From Fimbriiglobus sp. (GTDB lineage Bacteria > Planctomycetota > Planctomycetia > Gemmatales > Gemmataceae): a stretch of DNA of 42,894 nt. The position numbers and the translations under genes are program-made. The stretch is taken from assembly GCA_022841795.1 (NCBI GenBank), contig JALHQU010000034.1:1-42894 (forward strand), read 5' to 3'. The notes below the pieces were generated by a model. That model was given only the letters and a program-made list of their open reading frames with translations, was not told where the DNA came from and ran no database searches. Shown piece by piece: positions 8,245 through 17,020 of this stretch (position 1 is the first letter of the stretch; each line of letters starts with the position of its first letter).

Positions 8245-10545
8245 ATGGCCACGGACCCGGCCCCCGCCTCCCGCCCCGCCCGCCGGCAAGTCTGGCAGTT
8301 GCCCGCCTTCGTGTGCGGGGTGGTGGCCGCGGTGATGGCCGGGAGCGCGTACCCGCCGACGTTTGCGATCGCCCACCCGGCAGCACGGGCGGTGGCCGCC
8401 CTGCGGGCGGCGGTCGAGCGGAAGTCGGCCGACCCGCGGGAGGTGGAGGCGGCGCTCGGAAAGCTGCCGGCGGAGGTTCGGGATTCGGCCGACTCGGAAA
8501 CCCACTTCCTGGTCGGGTCGGGGCATGTGATCCTGGCCGAAAAGGGGCCGGTCGAAGCGGTCGCCGATCACTGGGCGAAGGCGCACGCCCACCTTTCGAA
8601 GTGCGACCCGGCTGCGTTCCCGGACCGCACCCAGTTTGCGCGGCTGGCGTTCCGGGTGGCGAAGGCGTCGGCCGCGGTCGGGCAGGGCGACCCGGCCCTG
8701 CTGCTGGCCGCGCTCGAAACCCCGCCGCCGAACGAGGAGCCGGGCGAGCGGTCCCGGCTGATCGCCGAGACGTGCCTGCGGCTGACCCAGCCGGACGTGC
8801 GGCGGGCGAAGACGGAACTGGCGGCGTACCTGAGCGGGCAGTCGAACGCCTCGCCGACCGCCCTGGCCGAGTACAAGCTGAAGCTGGCCGAACTGTACGT
8901 CGGCAGCGGCGAGCCGGAGAAGGCGCGGGCGCGGCTGAAGGAGGTCGGCGAAGGGGCGACCGGCACCACCCTGGCGACGGCGAAGGTGCTGGCCGCCAAG
9001 CTGGCGGTGGCCGACCGCGACACCGCCACCGCGACCAAACTTTTCCAGGAAGCCGACTTGGTGGCGGACGTGCCGGCGGACCGGCGGGCCGGCATCCGGT
9101 ACGAGATCGGCCGCGGGCTGACGGCGCTCGGCAACCCGGCGGCGCGGGACTACTTCGCCAAATCGACATCCGACGGCGGCCCGGCCGGAACCGCGGCGCG
9201 GGTGCGGCTGGCCGAGCAGATCGCCCGCGACCCGGCCCCCGGCCCGGCCGTGGCCCACCTCGAAGCCGTCACGCACGGGCTGACCTCGGCGACCGACTTC
9301 AAGAACCCGCTCGTGACCGTGGCGGACGTGCGGGCGGCGTTCGAGGCGGTGATCGCCGCGAGCCGCACCGCCGGCGACTACCCGGCCGCTGCCCGCGCCG
9401 CCGTCGCCTACCGGCCGGTGGCCGAGGGCGGGCGGGACCGCCACCTGTGGGCGGACGCCATGTCCGCCTGGGGTGAGACGCTGTTGCCCGGCGGGCAGGC
9501 GGTGGACGGGCGGGACAAACTCACCCAGGCGGCGGCCGAGTATGTGAAACTGGCTGAATCCCGCGCCTCGGCCGGGGAGCGGAGCGCCATGCTGACCGCG
9601 GCCCTCGCCTGCTACCGCACCGCCGGCGATGCCGCCGGCACCACGACCGTACTGAACGCCCTCGCCACCATTCCGGGCGCCGGGCCGGAGGTGGCGGCGA
9701 ACGCCAACCTGACCCGCGGTGAGCAGGCGCTGGCCGAGGGCCGGTTCGACGAGGCGGTCGGGCTGTTCGACAAGGCGGCGAAGGTCGGCGGGCCGACGGG
9801 TACGCGGGCCACGGTGAAGCTGGCGCTCGCCCACACGACGGAGGGGAAGCGGCGGCTGGCCGAGAAGGCCGGCGAGGCGGACGCGCGGAAGATGATCGAG
9901 TTCGGCCTGGACCTGCTCACCCAGGTGGCGAACAAGACCTACGACACGGCCGACGAGCGGCTGACGCAGCAGGAGGCGGTGTACGAACTCGGCCGGCTCC
10001 AGATCAACGAGGCGCTGCCGTGGCTGGTGAACTACGCCGACGCCGAGACCCGGTTCCGCCGCCTGATCCGGGTAGCCCCGTCCGGCCCGTTCGCCGACAA
10101 GGCCGGCCTGTACCTGGGCATGTGCCTGACCACGCTCGCCACCCCGGACCCGGCGTCCAACCGCAAGCCGCCGGCCGACGCCGACAAGAAGCTGACCGAG
10201 GCCCGCGAACTATTCACCGGGCTGGTGCAGTCCAAGGACCAGTGGGTCCGCACGCACGCCGAAATGCGGCTGGTGTACACCCTGTTCTGGATGAAGCGGT
10301 ACGACGACCTGGCGACCGAGTGCGAGCGGCTGGCCGCCGCCCGCCGCGGGCAGGTGCAGGAGTTGGTACTGCTCAGCATGTTGTACGGCGGGTACGTCGC
10401 CACCGATCGGCCGGAGCAGGCGGCGGCGGTGTACGGACGGATGCAGAAGGCGTTCGCCGCCCTGCCGGACTCGGCGTTCGGCACGGAGATGAAGCAGTAC
10501 CGGAAGGACTTCTGGACGGACTGGTTCGCCCGGCAGAAGCGGTGA
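8245..10545 (+). CDS. Membrane-anchored TPR-like helical-repeat protein
   Basis: The 766-residue product has one hydrophobic segment near residues 22-44 ('FVCGVVAAVMAG...'), which could be an uncleaved anchor or a signal peptide. The rest consists of helical hairpins of TPR type, for example 'KLKLAELYVGSGEPEKARAR', 'ADAETRFRRLIRVAPSGPFA' and 'RGEQALAEGRFDEAVGLFDK'. The outer-membrane assembly and tol-pal TPR families have similar layouts, but no family-specific motif is visible. It follows the secretin gene by 143 bases on the same strand and shares the TPR-like character of the secretin N-terminus. Co-function is therefore plausible, but this is inference. An AGGA run precedes the ATG. Confidence 0.75.
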   Translation: MATDPAPASRPARRQVWQLPAFVCGVVAAVMAGSAYPPTFAIAHPAARAVAALRAAVERKSADPREVEAALGKLPAEVRDSADSETHFLVGSGHVILAEKGPVEAVADHWAKAHAHLSKCDPAAFPDRTQFARLAFRVAKASAAVGQGDPALLLAALETPPPNEEPGERSRLIAETCLRLTQPDVRRAKTELAAYLSGQSNASPTALAEYKLKLAELYVGSGEPEKARARLKEVGEGATGTTLATAKVLAAKLAVADRDTATATKLFQEADLVADVPADRRAGIRYEIGRGLTALGNPAARDYFAKSTSDGGPAGTAARVRLAEQIARDPAPGPAVAHLEAVTHGLTSATDFKNPLVTVADVRAAFEAVIAASRTAGDYPAAARAAVAYRPVAEGGRDRHLWADAMSAWGETLLPGGQAVDGRDKLTQAAAEYVKLAESRASAGERSAMLTAALACYRTAGDAAGTTTVLNALATIPGAGPEVAANANLTRGEQALAEGRFDEAVGLFDKAAKVGGPTGTRATVKLALAHTTEGKRRLAEKAGEADARKMIEFGLDLLTQVANKTYDTADERLTQQEAVYELGRLQINEALPWLVNYADAETRFRRLIRVAPSGPFADKAGLYLGMCLTTLATPDPASNRKPPADADKKLTEARELFTGLVQSKDQWVRTHAEMRLVYTLFWMKRYDDLATECERLAAARRGQVQELVLLSMLYGGYVATDRPEQAAAVYGRMQKAFAALPDSAFGTEMKQYRKDFWTDWFARQKR

Positions 10546-10554
10546 CTGCATCGG

Positions 10555-10623
10555 GGGTGAACCGCGGGCGTCAGCCCGTCGGGTGGGAAGCACACCCAGG
10601 CGGCTCACGCCGCCGGTTCACCC
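10555..10623. repeat. Palindrome of the GGTGAACC-ended group (diverged)
   Basis: The left arm at 10555-10585 (GGGTGAACCGCGGGCGTCAG...) pairs imperfectly with the right arm at 10593-10623 (...GCCGGTTCACCC). Both ends read GGGTGAACC inward, an end shared with the elements at 14345, 30534 and 41974. It lies between the TPR gene and the xseA promoter. Confidence 0.8.
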
Positions 10624-10638
10624 GTCGTCACAAGGCAC

Positions 10639-10667
10639 TTGTGTACGGACGATCACGTCGCTACACT
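10639..10667 (+). promoter_or_regulatory. Putative xseA promoter
   Basis: TTGTGT (10639-10644), a 17-base spacer and TACACT (10662-10667) lie 24 bases before the xseA ATG. The TAC-starting -10 form recurs upstream of other genes in this window. Confidence 0.4.
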
Positions 10668-10691
10668 GGCGGCGACACCCGGAGCGCCGCC

Positions 10692-11933
10692 ATGCCCCCG
10701 CCGGGCGGGACGAAACCGTTCACCGTGTCGGCCGTCACCACCGCGGTGAAGGCCCGGCTGGAGGAGTTCTTCGCCGCCGTGTGGGTGACGGGCGAGGTGT
10801 CCAACTTCGTGCGGGCGTCGTCCGGGCACCTGTACTTCACGCTGAAAGACGCGCAGGCACAGCTGAAGTGCATGATGCCCCGCGGGTTCGCTCTGCGGCT
10901 CAAGGTCGGGCACGACCCGCGGGACGGGCTGGCGGTGGTGGCCCGCGGCGGGCTGACCGTGTACCCGCCCCGCGGCGACTACCAACTGATCGTCGAAGAA
11001 CTTCAGCCCACCGGGGTGGGAGCGGCCGAACTCGCCCTCCGCGAGTTGAAGCAGAAGCTGCTGGCGAAGGGGTACTTCGACCCGAAGCGGAAGCGGCCGC
11101 TGCCGCGGTACCCGAAGCGGGTGGCGCTCGTCGCCAGCCCCACCGGCGCCGCCCTCCGCGACATGCTCGAACTGCTCGCCCAGCAGTGGCCGCTCACCCA
11201 GGTGGTCGTGCGGCCGAGCCGGGTGCAGGGCGACGGGGCGGCGGCGGACGTGGCCGCCAACCTGCGGCTGCTCTCGGAGTTGCACGTCCGGCGGACGCTG
11301 CCGCTGAATGCGGTGGTCATCGGCCGCGGCGGGGGCAGCGCCGAAGACCTGTGGGCGTTCAACGAGGAGGTGGTCGCCGACGCCATCTTCGAGTGCGCCG
11401 TGCCGGTGGTGTCGGCCGTCGGCCACGAGATCGACGTGACGGTCGCGGACCTGGTGGCCGACCGGCGGGCCGAAACTCCGTCGGCGGCGATCATGCTGTT
11501 GGTACCGAACCGCCGCGAGGTGGCTGAGGGGTTAAATGAATCGACCGCCCGGCTCCGCGAAGCCGTCCAGAACCGGCTGACGCTCGCCCGGCAGCGGGTG
11601 GACCAACTTGCGGCGCGGCCGGCGTTCCGCCGCCCGGCCGACCGGCTCCGCGAACTGCAACAACGGCTGGACGACACGGCGGCGCGGCTGCGGCGGGCGA
11701 TTCAATTGCAGACAACCCGCTCCCGCGACCGGCTGACGGCGGCGGCCGAGCAACTCGACGCCCTCAGTCCGCTGAACGTGCTCAAGCGGGGGTACACGCT
11801 CACCCGCCGCGGCGACGGGGCGGTGGTGCGAACCCCGGCAGACGTGACCACCGGCGAGGTGCTCACCACCACACTGGCCGGCGGGAGTATCCTGTCCCGC
11901 GTGCTTGCGACCCAGGTGGAGGACAGCCTGTGA
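10692..11933 (+). CDS. xseA: Exodeoxyribonuclease VII large subunit
   Basis: XseA is the catalytic subunit of exonuclease VII, which degrades single-stranded DNA from both ends. The 413-residue product starts with the OB-fold domain ('FTVSAVTTAVKARLEEFF', 'VWVTGEVSNF', 'GHLYFTLKDAQAQLKCMM'). The catalytic core includes 'RVALVASPTGAALRDMLELL' and 'VVIGRGGGSAEDLWAFNEE', followed by 'VSAVGHEIDVTVADLVADRRAETPSAA' split at about residues 238-264. A helical region and the C-terminal segment 'LSPLNVLKRGYTLTR' follow. The chosen ATG has GGAG upstream and begins the conserved N-terminus; the open frame extends further upstream without homology. It overlaps xseB by four bases, so the two are probably translationally coupled. 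Confidence 0.95.
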   Translation: MPPPGGTKPFTVSAVTTAVKARLEEFFAAVWVTGEVSNFVRASSGHLYFTLKDAQAQLKCMMPRGFALRLKVGHDPRDGLAVVARGGLTVYPPRGDYQLIVEELQPTGVGAAELALRELKQKLLAKGYFDPKRKRPLPRYPKRVALVASPTGAALRDMLELLAQQWPLTQVVVRPSRVQGDGAAADVAANLRLLSELHVRRTLPLNAVVIGRGGGSAEDLWAFNEEVVADAIFECAVPVVSAVGHEIDVTVADLVADRRAETPSAAIMLLVPNRREVAEGLNESTARLREAVQNRLTLARQRVDQLAARPAFRRPADRLRELQQRLDDTAARLRRAIQLQTTRSRDRLTAAAEQLDALSPLNVLKRGYTLTRRGDGAVVRTPADVTTGEVLTTTLAGGSILSRVLATQVEDSL

Positions 11934-12232
11934 CCGCACCCGACACCCCGCCGCCGCGGTTCGAGCAGGCGTTGGCCGAACTGGAACGCCTCCTCCGCGA
12001 ACTGGAGGACGGCACCACCTCCCTCGACGACGCGCTGGCGAAGTACGAGCGGGGCGTGGCCCTGGTGCGGACGTGCTACGGGCAACTCGACTCGGCCGAG
12101 CAGCGGATCCGCCTGCTCGCCGGCGTGACCGACGGCAAGCCGGACCTGCGGCCGTTCGAGCACACCGCTGCGGTGGAGAAGGCGAAGCCGAAGCGGGGCA
12201 ACGGCCCGCCCGCCGGACCCGACCCGTACTGA
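11930..12232 (+). CDS. xseB: Exodeoxyribonuclease VII small subunit
   Basis: XseB is the small helical subunit that binds the large subunit of exonuclease VII. The 100-residue product has the family pattern 'FEQALAELERLLRELEDGTTSLDDALAKYERGV' (residues about 9-41, quoted only to identify it within the family: key parts are FEQAL, LEDG and YERG). The GTG start lies in a GTGA overlap with the xseA stop. The C-terminal 30 residues are Lys/Pro-rich and not conserved. In many bacteria xseB is followed by ispA and dxs; here a minus-strand gene ends two bases after xseB and separates it from them. Confidence 0.93.
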   Translation: MTAPDTPPPRFEQALAELERLLRELEDGTTSLDDALAKYERGVALVRTCYGQLDSAEQRIRLLAGVTDGKPDLRPFEHTAAVEKAKPKRGNGPPAGPDPY

Positions 12233-12234
12233 CG

Positions 12235-13659
12235 CTACTTCCCGCCCCGCCGCTTCAGCACTGCTTTCGCCGCTTTCGTCGGTCCGGCGTCCGGGTGCCC
12301 TGTGGCCATGTCCTTGATGACCGCCACAACGTCGTCCGTGCCGATGGCGTCGAGGATGTACACAGCCGACTCCTCACGGTGCCAGCGGGCGAAGGTCAGT
12401 TCCGCGAGCGTGTTGTCCAGGCGGGTCTTTCCCCCGACATCCAAATTCGCCGGGAACTCCGCCTCCGGAATACCGTCCCGCTTGAACGTGCTGTAATACG
12501 AACCGTTGAAGTCCGGGATCGACAGGTGGTAAGAAAAGTCCTTGAACCTGTGTTCGGCGTCCGGGTCGTAATCGTCGCCGATGACAGTTTGCGGGAACGC
12601 TACCCGGTAGCCGCAAGCGGTGATCAACCGCCCCCGCTGTGTGGCCGTCTTCGCCAACGCCCACGCGTCCTCCACGCTCATCGCCAACCGCAGGTCGTAG
12701 AACTGGATTTCGCGGATGGCAGCCCGGCACTCCTTCAGGTCGTCGCCGAACAACCGGGCGAGCAGCTTCTCCCCGTCCGCCTTACTCAGCTTCGTCGGCT
12801 TCAGCTTGTCCTTGAAGAAGGCTACCGCTTCCTTCGGCCGGTCGAGGAACGGGTTCACGAACGACGACACCTCGAACAGTTCCGGGTCAGTCTTCTTCCA
12901 CACCTCGGCGAAGTTGAGAACTGCGGGTGCGGCCTTCACCTGACGCTCGCCGGCCGCTTTCGCCTCAATGGTCGCGATGGCGTTGGCGTGGCCGCCGGCC
13001 AGTGCCCGCAGGTGTTTGTGCGCCGCGGGCGTGCCGATCCGCTCAAGCACGGCGACGCCTGCTTTCACCCGCTCATGCATAGGGCACGCGACATACTGCT
13101 CCTTCACCCAGTCAGCGTATTCGATGTCAACAAGCACTCCTGTGTCGCCGCCAGGGCTGTTCCACCTCTCCACGATCGTCGGCCGAGGGTGGCCGCGTGT
13201 CACCAGAAACTTGTAGATGCCGTCACGGGCAGGCAGATCGTCCGGGCTATTGCGACCGAACAACAGCCCGCCCAGCCTCGTTTGCTGCTTGTCGGAAGTC
13301 GCCAGCGCCCAGGCGTCGATCGGCGACATCGCCAGCCGGATGTCTCGCACCCGCTAATCCCGGAACGCCTTCTTCCACACCTTCTCGTCGTCGCTGCCCA
13401 GCGCCTCGATCAACTCCTTCGCCTCGGCCTCGCTCAGCTTCATCGGCGGCAAGTGGCCCGTCAGGTACTCGACCGCGACGGTTGGTTGCTTCACCAACCT
13501 GCAGTACAGGTGAACCCGATCCGCAGCCCGCCACTTCGCCGCGTCCCACAGGCGGTCGAACTCGTCCGCCTGTTCCTTCGTCAGCTTGGCTTCCAGCACC
13601 GGGGCGGCGGTCGCGGTGCCGGCGAGCAGTGCGATTGCTATCACGAGTCGGACGGACAT
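12235..13659 (-). pseudogene. Exported duplicated-domain protein split by one amber codon
   Basis: The reading frame runs 475 codons and is interrupted only by TAG at 13354-13356, with no frameshift. Upstream are a signal peptide ('LVIAIALLAGTATAAP'), an AGGAG ribosome-binding site and a possible -10 (TACTAT, 13687-13692). The protein is a tandem of two units of roughly 220 residues. The segment across the stop, 'KKAFRD*RVRDIRLAMS', aligns without gaps with 'RAAIREIQFYDLRLAMS' in the second unit, so the stop replaces an ordinary residue. Both units end in a helical segment of the type 'ERIGTPAAHKHLRALAGGH', known from the C-terminal regions of planctomycete WD40 proteins. A recent nonsense mutation, a sequencing error or readthrough are all possible. 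If the stop is real, the products are a 101-residue exported fragment (13354-13659) and perhaps a 371-residue fragment from a GTG at 13350. Confidence 0.75.
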
Positions 13660-13827
13660 GGCTCATCTCCTGGGGCGAGCATCCCGATAGTACCAGAACC
13701 TGCCGGCAGGTTCGTCGTTTGTGGAGCAGCCATCTCCCCTTGCATTCTCTGTGCGGCAAAGTAAACTCCATCTCCGAAGACGGTGCCGGCCCGCAGTCGT
13801 AAAACAGGGTGGCTGAATCCCCTGTCC

Positions 13828-14808
13828 GTGGCCCCGGTCGCCGTGTCCTTCCAACTGTCGGAACACCTGGACCCCCGCCGGCGGGCCGTGGACGCGGCCT
13901 TGGCGGAGGCCGTCGAGCGGCTGACGGCCGGGGCGCCGCCGACGGTCGTAGAAGCGATGCGGTACAGCCTGCTCGCCCCCGGCAAGCGGCTGCGACCGCT
14001 GCTGTGCATCCTGACGTGCGAGGCGACCGGCGGGACGATCGAACAGGCACTGCCGGCGGCGTGTGCGGTGGAAATGGTTCACACCTACTCGCTGGTCCAC
14101 GACGACCTGCCGGCGATGGACGACGACGACCTGCGGCGGGGGATGCCGACGTGCCACGTGAAGTTCGGCGAGGCGATGGCGATTCTGGCGGGCGACGCCC
14201 TGCTGACGCTGGCGTTCGAGGTGCTGGGCGGCGGTTACGCCCCGCCGGTGGCGGCGGTTGCCTGTGTAGAGTTGGCCCGCGGGGCCGGCGCCGCCGGGAT
14301 GGTCGGCGGGCAGGTGCTGGACTTGCAGGCGGACGGGAAGATTTTGGTGAACCCCGACCGCCAGGGAGGGGGTGCGAACCACGAACACCCCCGCCCTGGC
14401 GGTCGGGGTTCACCAGAAGAGTTGGAAACCATCCACCGTCTGAAGACCGGCGCTCTGTTCCGGTCGGCCTTGCGGCTGGGCGTGTACGCGGCTCACCCGG
14501 CGGGAATCGGCGGCATTCCGCCGGCTACACTATCCAATGTGGATGCGTTCGCCGCCGCGTTCGGCCTCGCCTTCCAGGTGACGGACGATCTGCTGGACGT
14601 GGAGAGCAGCGCCGAAACGGCCGGCAAGCGGGTGGGCAAAGACGCCGCCCGCGGTAAGCTCACATACCCCGGTTTGCTGGGGGTGGAGGCGAGCCGGGCG
14701 AAGGCGGACGCCCTCGGCCGGCAGGCGGTGGCCGCGGCCGAGGCACTCGGGCCGGGTGGCGAACCGCTGGCCGCCCTCGCCCGGTATGTGGTTAGTCGAG
14801 ACAGGTAG
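13828..14808 (+). CDS. ispA: Short-chain polyprenyl diphosphate synthase with inserted palindrome
   Basis: This enzyme condenses isopentenyl diphosphate with allylic diphosphates to give farnesyl or geranylgeranyl diphosphate. From GTG 13828 the product has 326 residues. The first Asp-rich motif, 'DDLPAMDDDD', is near residues 92-101 and the second, 'DDLLD', is at 253-257. The conserved 'KRLRPLL', 'GGQVLDLQA' and 'IHRLKTGALF' are also present. Residues about 173-196 ('LVNPDRQGGG' through 'GGRGSP') are encoded by the palindrome at 14345-14415 and have no counterpart in the family. They lie in the loop between the 'LDLQADGK' helix and 'EELETIHRLKTG', so the fold may survive. Start choice is uncertain: GTG at 13783 and 13843 are alternatives and none has a good ribosome-binding site. 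dxs follows by 18 bases. Confidence 0.9.
   Translation: MAPVAVSFQLSEHLDPRRRAVDAALAEAVERLTAGAPPTVVEAMRYSLLAPGKRLRPLLCILTCEATGGTIEQALPAACAVEMVHTYSLVHDDLPAMDDDDLRRGMPTCHVKFGEAMAILAGDALLTLAFEVLGGGYAPPVAAVACVELARGAGAAGMVGGQVLDLQADGKILVNPDRQGGGANHEHPRPGGRGSPEELETIHRLKTGALFRSALRLGVYAAHPAGIGGIPPATLSNVDAFAAAFGLAFQVTDDLLDVESSAETAGKRVGKDAARGKLTYPGLLGVEASRAKADALGRQAVAAAEALGPGGEPLAALARYVVSRDR
14345..14415. repeat. GGTGAACC-ended palindrome inside ispA
   Basis: The arms TGGTGAACCCCGACCGCCAG... (14345-14366) and 14394-14415 are exact reverse complements, with inner AGGGGGTG/CACCCCC pairing as well. The element is nearly identical to the intergenic copy at 41974-42040. Its net insertion keeps the ispA frame and contains no stop on the coding strand. 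Confidence 0.93.
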
Positions 14809-14826
14809 CGAAGACCCGAGTCACCC

Positions 14827-16767
14827 ATGCGGGATTTTCATATGCCCCAGCTCCTGCCCCAGATTCACTCGCCCGCGGACCTGCACCACCTGAGCGACGA
14901 CCAGCTCGCGGTGCTGACGGCCGAAATCCGCGACGAACTGGTGCGGGTGCTCACCACCCGGTCGGCGCACTTCGCCAGCAACCTCGGGGTGGTCGAGCTG
15001 TGCCTCGCCCTGCACCTGACGTTCGACTTCAGCAAGGACCGCCTCATCTGGGACACCGGCCACCAGATCTACCCGCACAAGCTGATCACCGGGCGGTACG
15101 AGCGGTTCCAGTCGATCCGCACCAAGGGCGGGCTGATGGGGTTCCCGAACCCGAACGAGTCGCCCTACGACCTGTTCTGCACCGGGCACGCGGGGGCGAG
15201 CGTGTCCACCATCTCCGGGCTGAAGGCGGGCGACGACCTGCTCGGGCACGCCGACCATAAGGCCGTGGCGGTGATCGGCGACGGGGCGCTGCCGTGCGGC
15301 ATGGTGTTCGAGGCGTTCAACAACATCCACGGGCTGAACCAGAACGTGCTGGTGGTGCTGAACGACAATCAGATGGGCATCTGCCCCCGCACCGGCGGGC
15401 TGGCGAAGCAGCTCGACCGATACCGGATGACCGAGTTCTACCAGGACGGCAAGCGGGCGATCAACGACCTGCTGAAGGCCATCCCGCTGATCGGCGAGCC
15501 GGCCCGCGCCAGCCTCGAAGCACTCCGCGACGCGGCGAAAAAATACTTCAAGGACGGCGGGCTGTTCGAGGAGTTCGGGTTCCGCTACTTCGGTCCGGTG
15601 GACGGGCACGACCTGAAGGGGCTGCGGAAGATCCTGAAGGACCTGAAGGGGCAGAAGGGGCCGCTGCTGCTGCACATCTTCACCAACAAAGGGCACGGGG
15701 TGCAGCAGGCGGCGGACGACCCGGTGACGTTCCACAGCCCCGGCATCTTCGAGGACGTGGGCGAGGGGAACACGAACATCGTGGTGAAGAAGGGGGCCGG
15801 GCGGGCGTACACCGACGCCGCGTCCGCGGCGATCTACAACGCGCTGAAAGCCGACCCGAAGGCGTGCGTGCTCACCGCCGCCATGTGCCAGGGGAACAAG
15901 CTGGAGAAGGTGCGGGCCGACCTGCCGAAGCAGTTCTTCGACACCGGCATCTGCGAGAGCCACGCCGTCGCCTTCGCCGCCGGCATGGCGAAGGCCGGCG
16001 CCCGCCCGATCGTGGACATCTACAGCACCTTCCTGCAGCGGAGTTTCGACAACATCTTCCAGGAGGTGTGCCTACAGAACCTGCCGGTTGTGTTCATGCT
16101 CGACCGGGCCGGGGTGGTCGGGCCGGACGGGCCGACGCACCACGGGTGCTTCGACATTCCGTACATGCGGCTGTTCCCGAACATGACCTGCCTGGCCCCG
16201 GCGGACGAGGCCGACCTGGAGCCGATGCTTCAGTGGGCGCTGCGGCAGTCCGGCCCGGTGTCCATCCGCTACCCGCGGGCGAACGCCGAGACCCTGCCGC
16301 GGAGTAGCCAGCACCAGCCGATCGAACGGGGGAGGGCGGAAATCCTGCTCGACGGGGACGACGGCTGCTTCCTGGCGTTCGGCACCACCGCCACTGCGTG
16401 CGTGGCGGCGGCCAAGAACCTGCGGGAGGACGGGCTGAACTTCGGCGTCATTTCCGCCCGGTTCGTCAAGCCGCTGGACACGACGACGGTGCTGGGGGCG
16501 ATTGAGAATCTGCCGCTGGTGGTGACGGTGGAGGAGGGGACGCTGGAAGGCGGGTTCGGGTCGGCGGTGCTGGAGGCGGCGAACGCCGCCGGGCTGGACA
16601 CCCGGCACGTGGTGCGGAAGGGCTACCCGGACAGGTTCATCGAACACGCCGACCGGAACGAACTGCTGGCCGACATGGGGCTGGACGTGAAGGGGCTGAC
16701 CGCGTTCGTGCGGGGCCTCCGCGGTCAGGGGGCCGATCGGTCGCTTCAGTCCGCCGGCGTGCGGTGA
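14827..16767 (+). CDS. dxs: 1-Deoxy-D-xylulose-5-phosphate synthase
   Basis: Dxs is the thiamine-diphosphate enzyme that joins pyruvate and glyceraldehyde 3-phosphate, the first step of the non-mevalonate isoprenoid pathway. The 646-residue product has 'HFASNLGVVEL', 'WDTGHQIYPHKLITGR', the TPP-binding stretch 'GDGALPCGMVFEAFNN ... NDNQMGI' (about residues 154-182), and the pyrimidine-domain segment 'GPDGPTHHGCFDIPYMR' (about 432-448). It ends with a typical transketolase C-terminal domain. The length is a little above usual. The start at ATG 14827 lies 18 bases after ispA; ATG 14842 is an alternative. Together with ispA it makes a compact isoprenoid unit. Confidence 0.95.
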   Translation: MRDFHMPQLLPQIHSPADLHHLSDDQLAVLTAEIRDELVRVLTTRSAHFASNLGVVELCLALHLTFDFSKDRLIWDTGHQIYPHKLITGRYERFQSIRTKGGLMGFPNPNESPYDLFCTGHAGASVSTISGLKAGDDLLGHADHKAVAVIGDGALPCGMVFEAFNNIHGLNQNVLVVLNDNQMGICPRTGGLAKQLDRYRMTEFYQDGKRAINDLLKAIPLIGEPARASLEALRDAAKKYFKDGGLFEEFGFRYFGPVDGHDLKGLRKILKDLKGQKGPLLLHIFTNKGHGVQQAADDPVTFHSPGIFEDVGEGNTNIVVKKGAGRAYTDAASAAIYNALKADPKACVLTAAMCQGNKLEKVRADLPKQFFDTGICESHAVAFAAGMAKAGARPIVDIYSTFLQRSFDNIFQEVCLQNLPVVFMLDRAGVVGPDGPTHHGCFDIPYMRLFPNMTCLAPADEADLEPMLQWALRQSGPVSIRYPRANAETLPRSSQHQPIERGRAEILLDGDDGCFLAFGTTATACVAAAKNLREDGLNFGVISARFVKPLDTTTVLGAIENLPLVVTVEEGTLEGGFGSAVLEAANAAGLDTRHVVRKGYPDRFIEHADRNELLADMGLDVKGLTAFVRGLRGQGADRSLQSAGVR

Positions 16768-16821
16768 AAACGGTTGCAAGCCGGATTGGCTTGCGTCAGA
16801 CTGTTCGCCTCCACTTTTCAG

Positions 16822-16929
16822 GGTAGGTCGTGGTCGAAGCGGTTCGTAAGAACCGCGAGGCCCGACGCTGTAGCTGGAATCGCCGTCGGGCCTCGCGGTT
16901 CTTACGAACCGTTTCGACCGCGACCTACC
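16822..16929. repeat. Long nested palindrome, 46-base arms
   Basis: The arms at 16822-16867 and 16884-16929 pair along their full length with two mismatches. Each arm also contains its own hairpin, GCGGTTC-GTAA-GAACCGC (16839-16856 on the left). The element can therefore form either one long stem or a cruciform of smaller ones. It sits between dxs and the S9 peptidase, both on the plus strand. Confidence 0.93.
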
Positions 16930-16977
16930 AGATCAGCCTGAACTCATCATCACAGCATCCCACCAGTTCCGCGTTCT

Positions 16978-16990
16978 CGGTACAATTCCC
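16978..16990 (+). promoter_or_regulatory. Putative -10 region of the S9 peptidase gene
   Basis: CGGTACAATTCCC contains a TACAAT -10-like hexamer and is identical to a 13-base stretch at 28662-28674 upstream of another gene. No clear -35 is visible. It lies about 30 bases before the GTG start. Confidence 0.4.
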
Positions 16991-17020
16991 CACATCCCTC
17001 GAACCTCCGGAGACGCTGCC

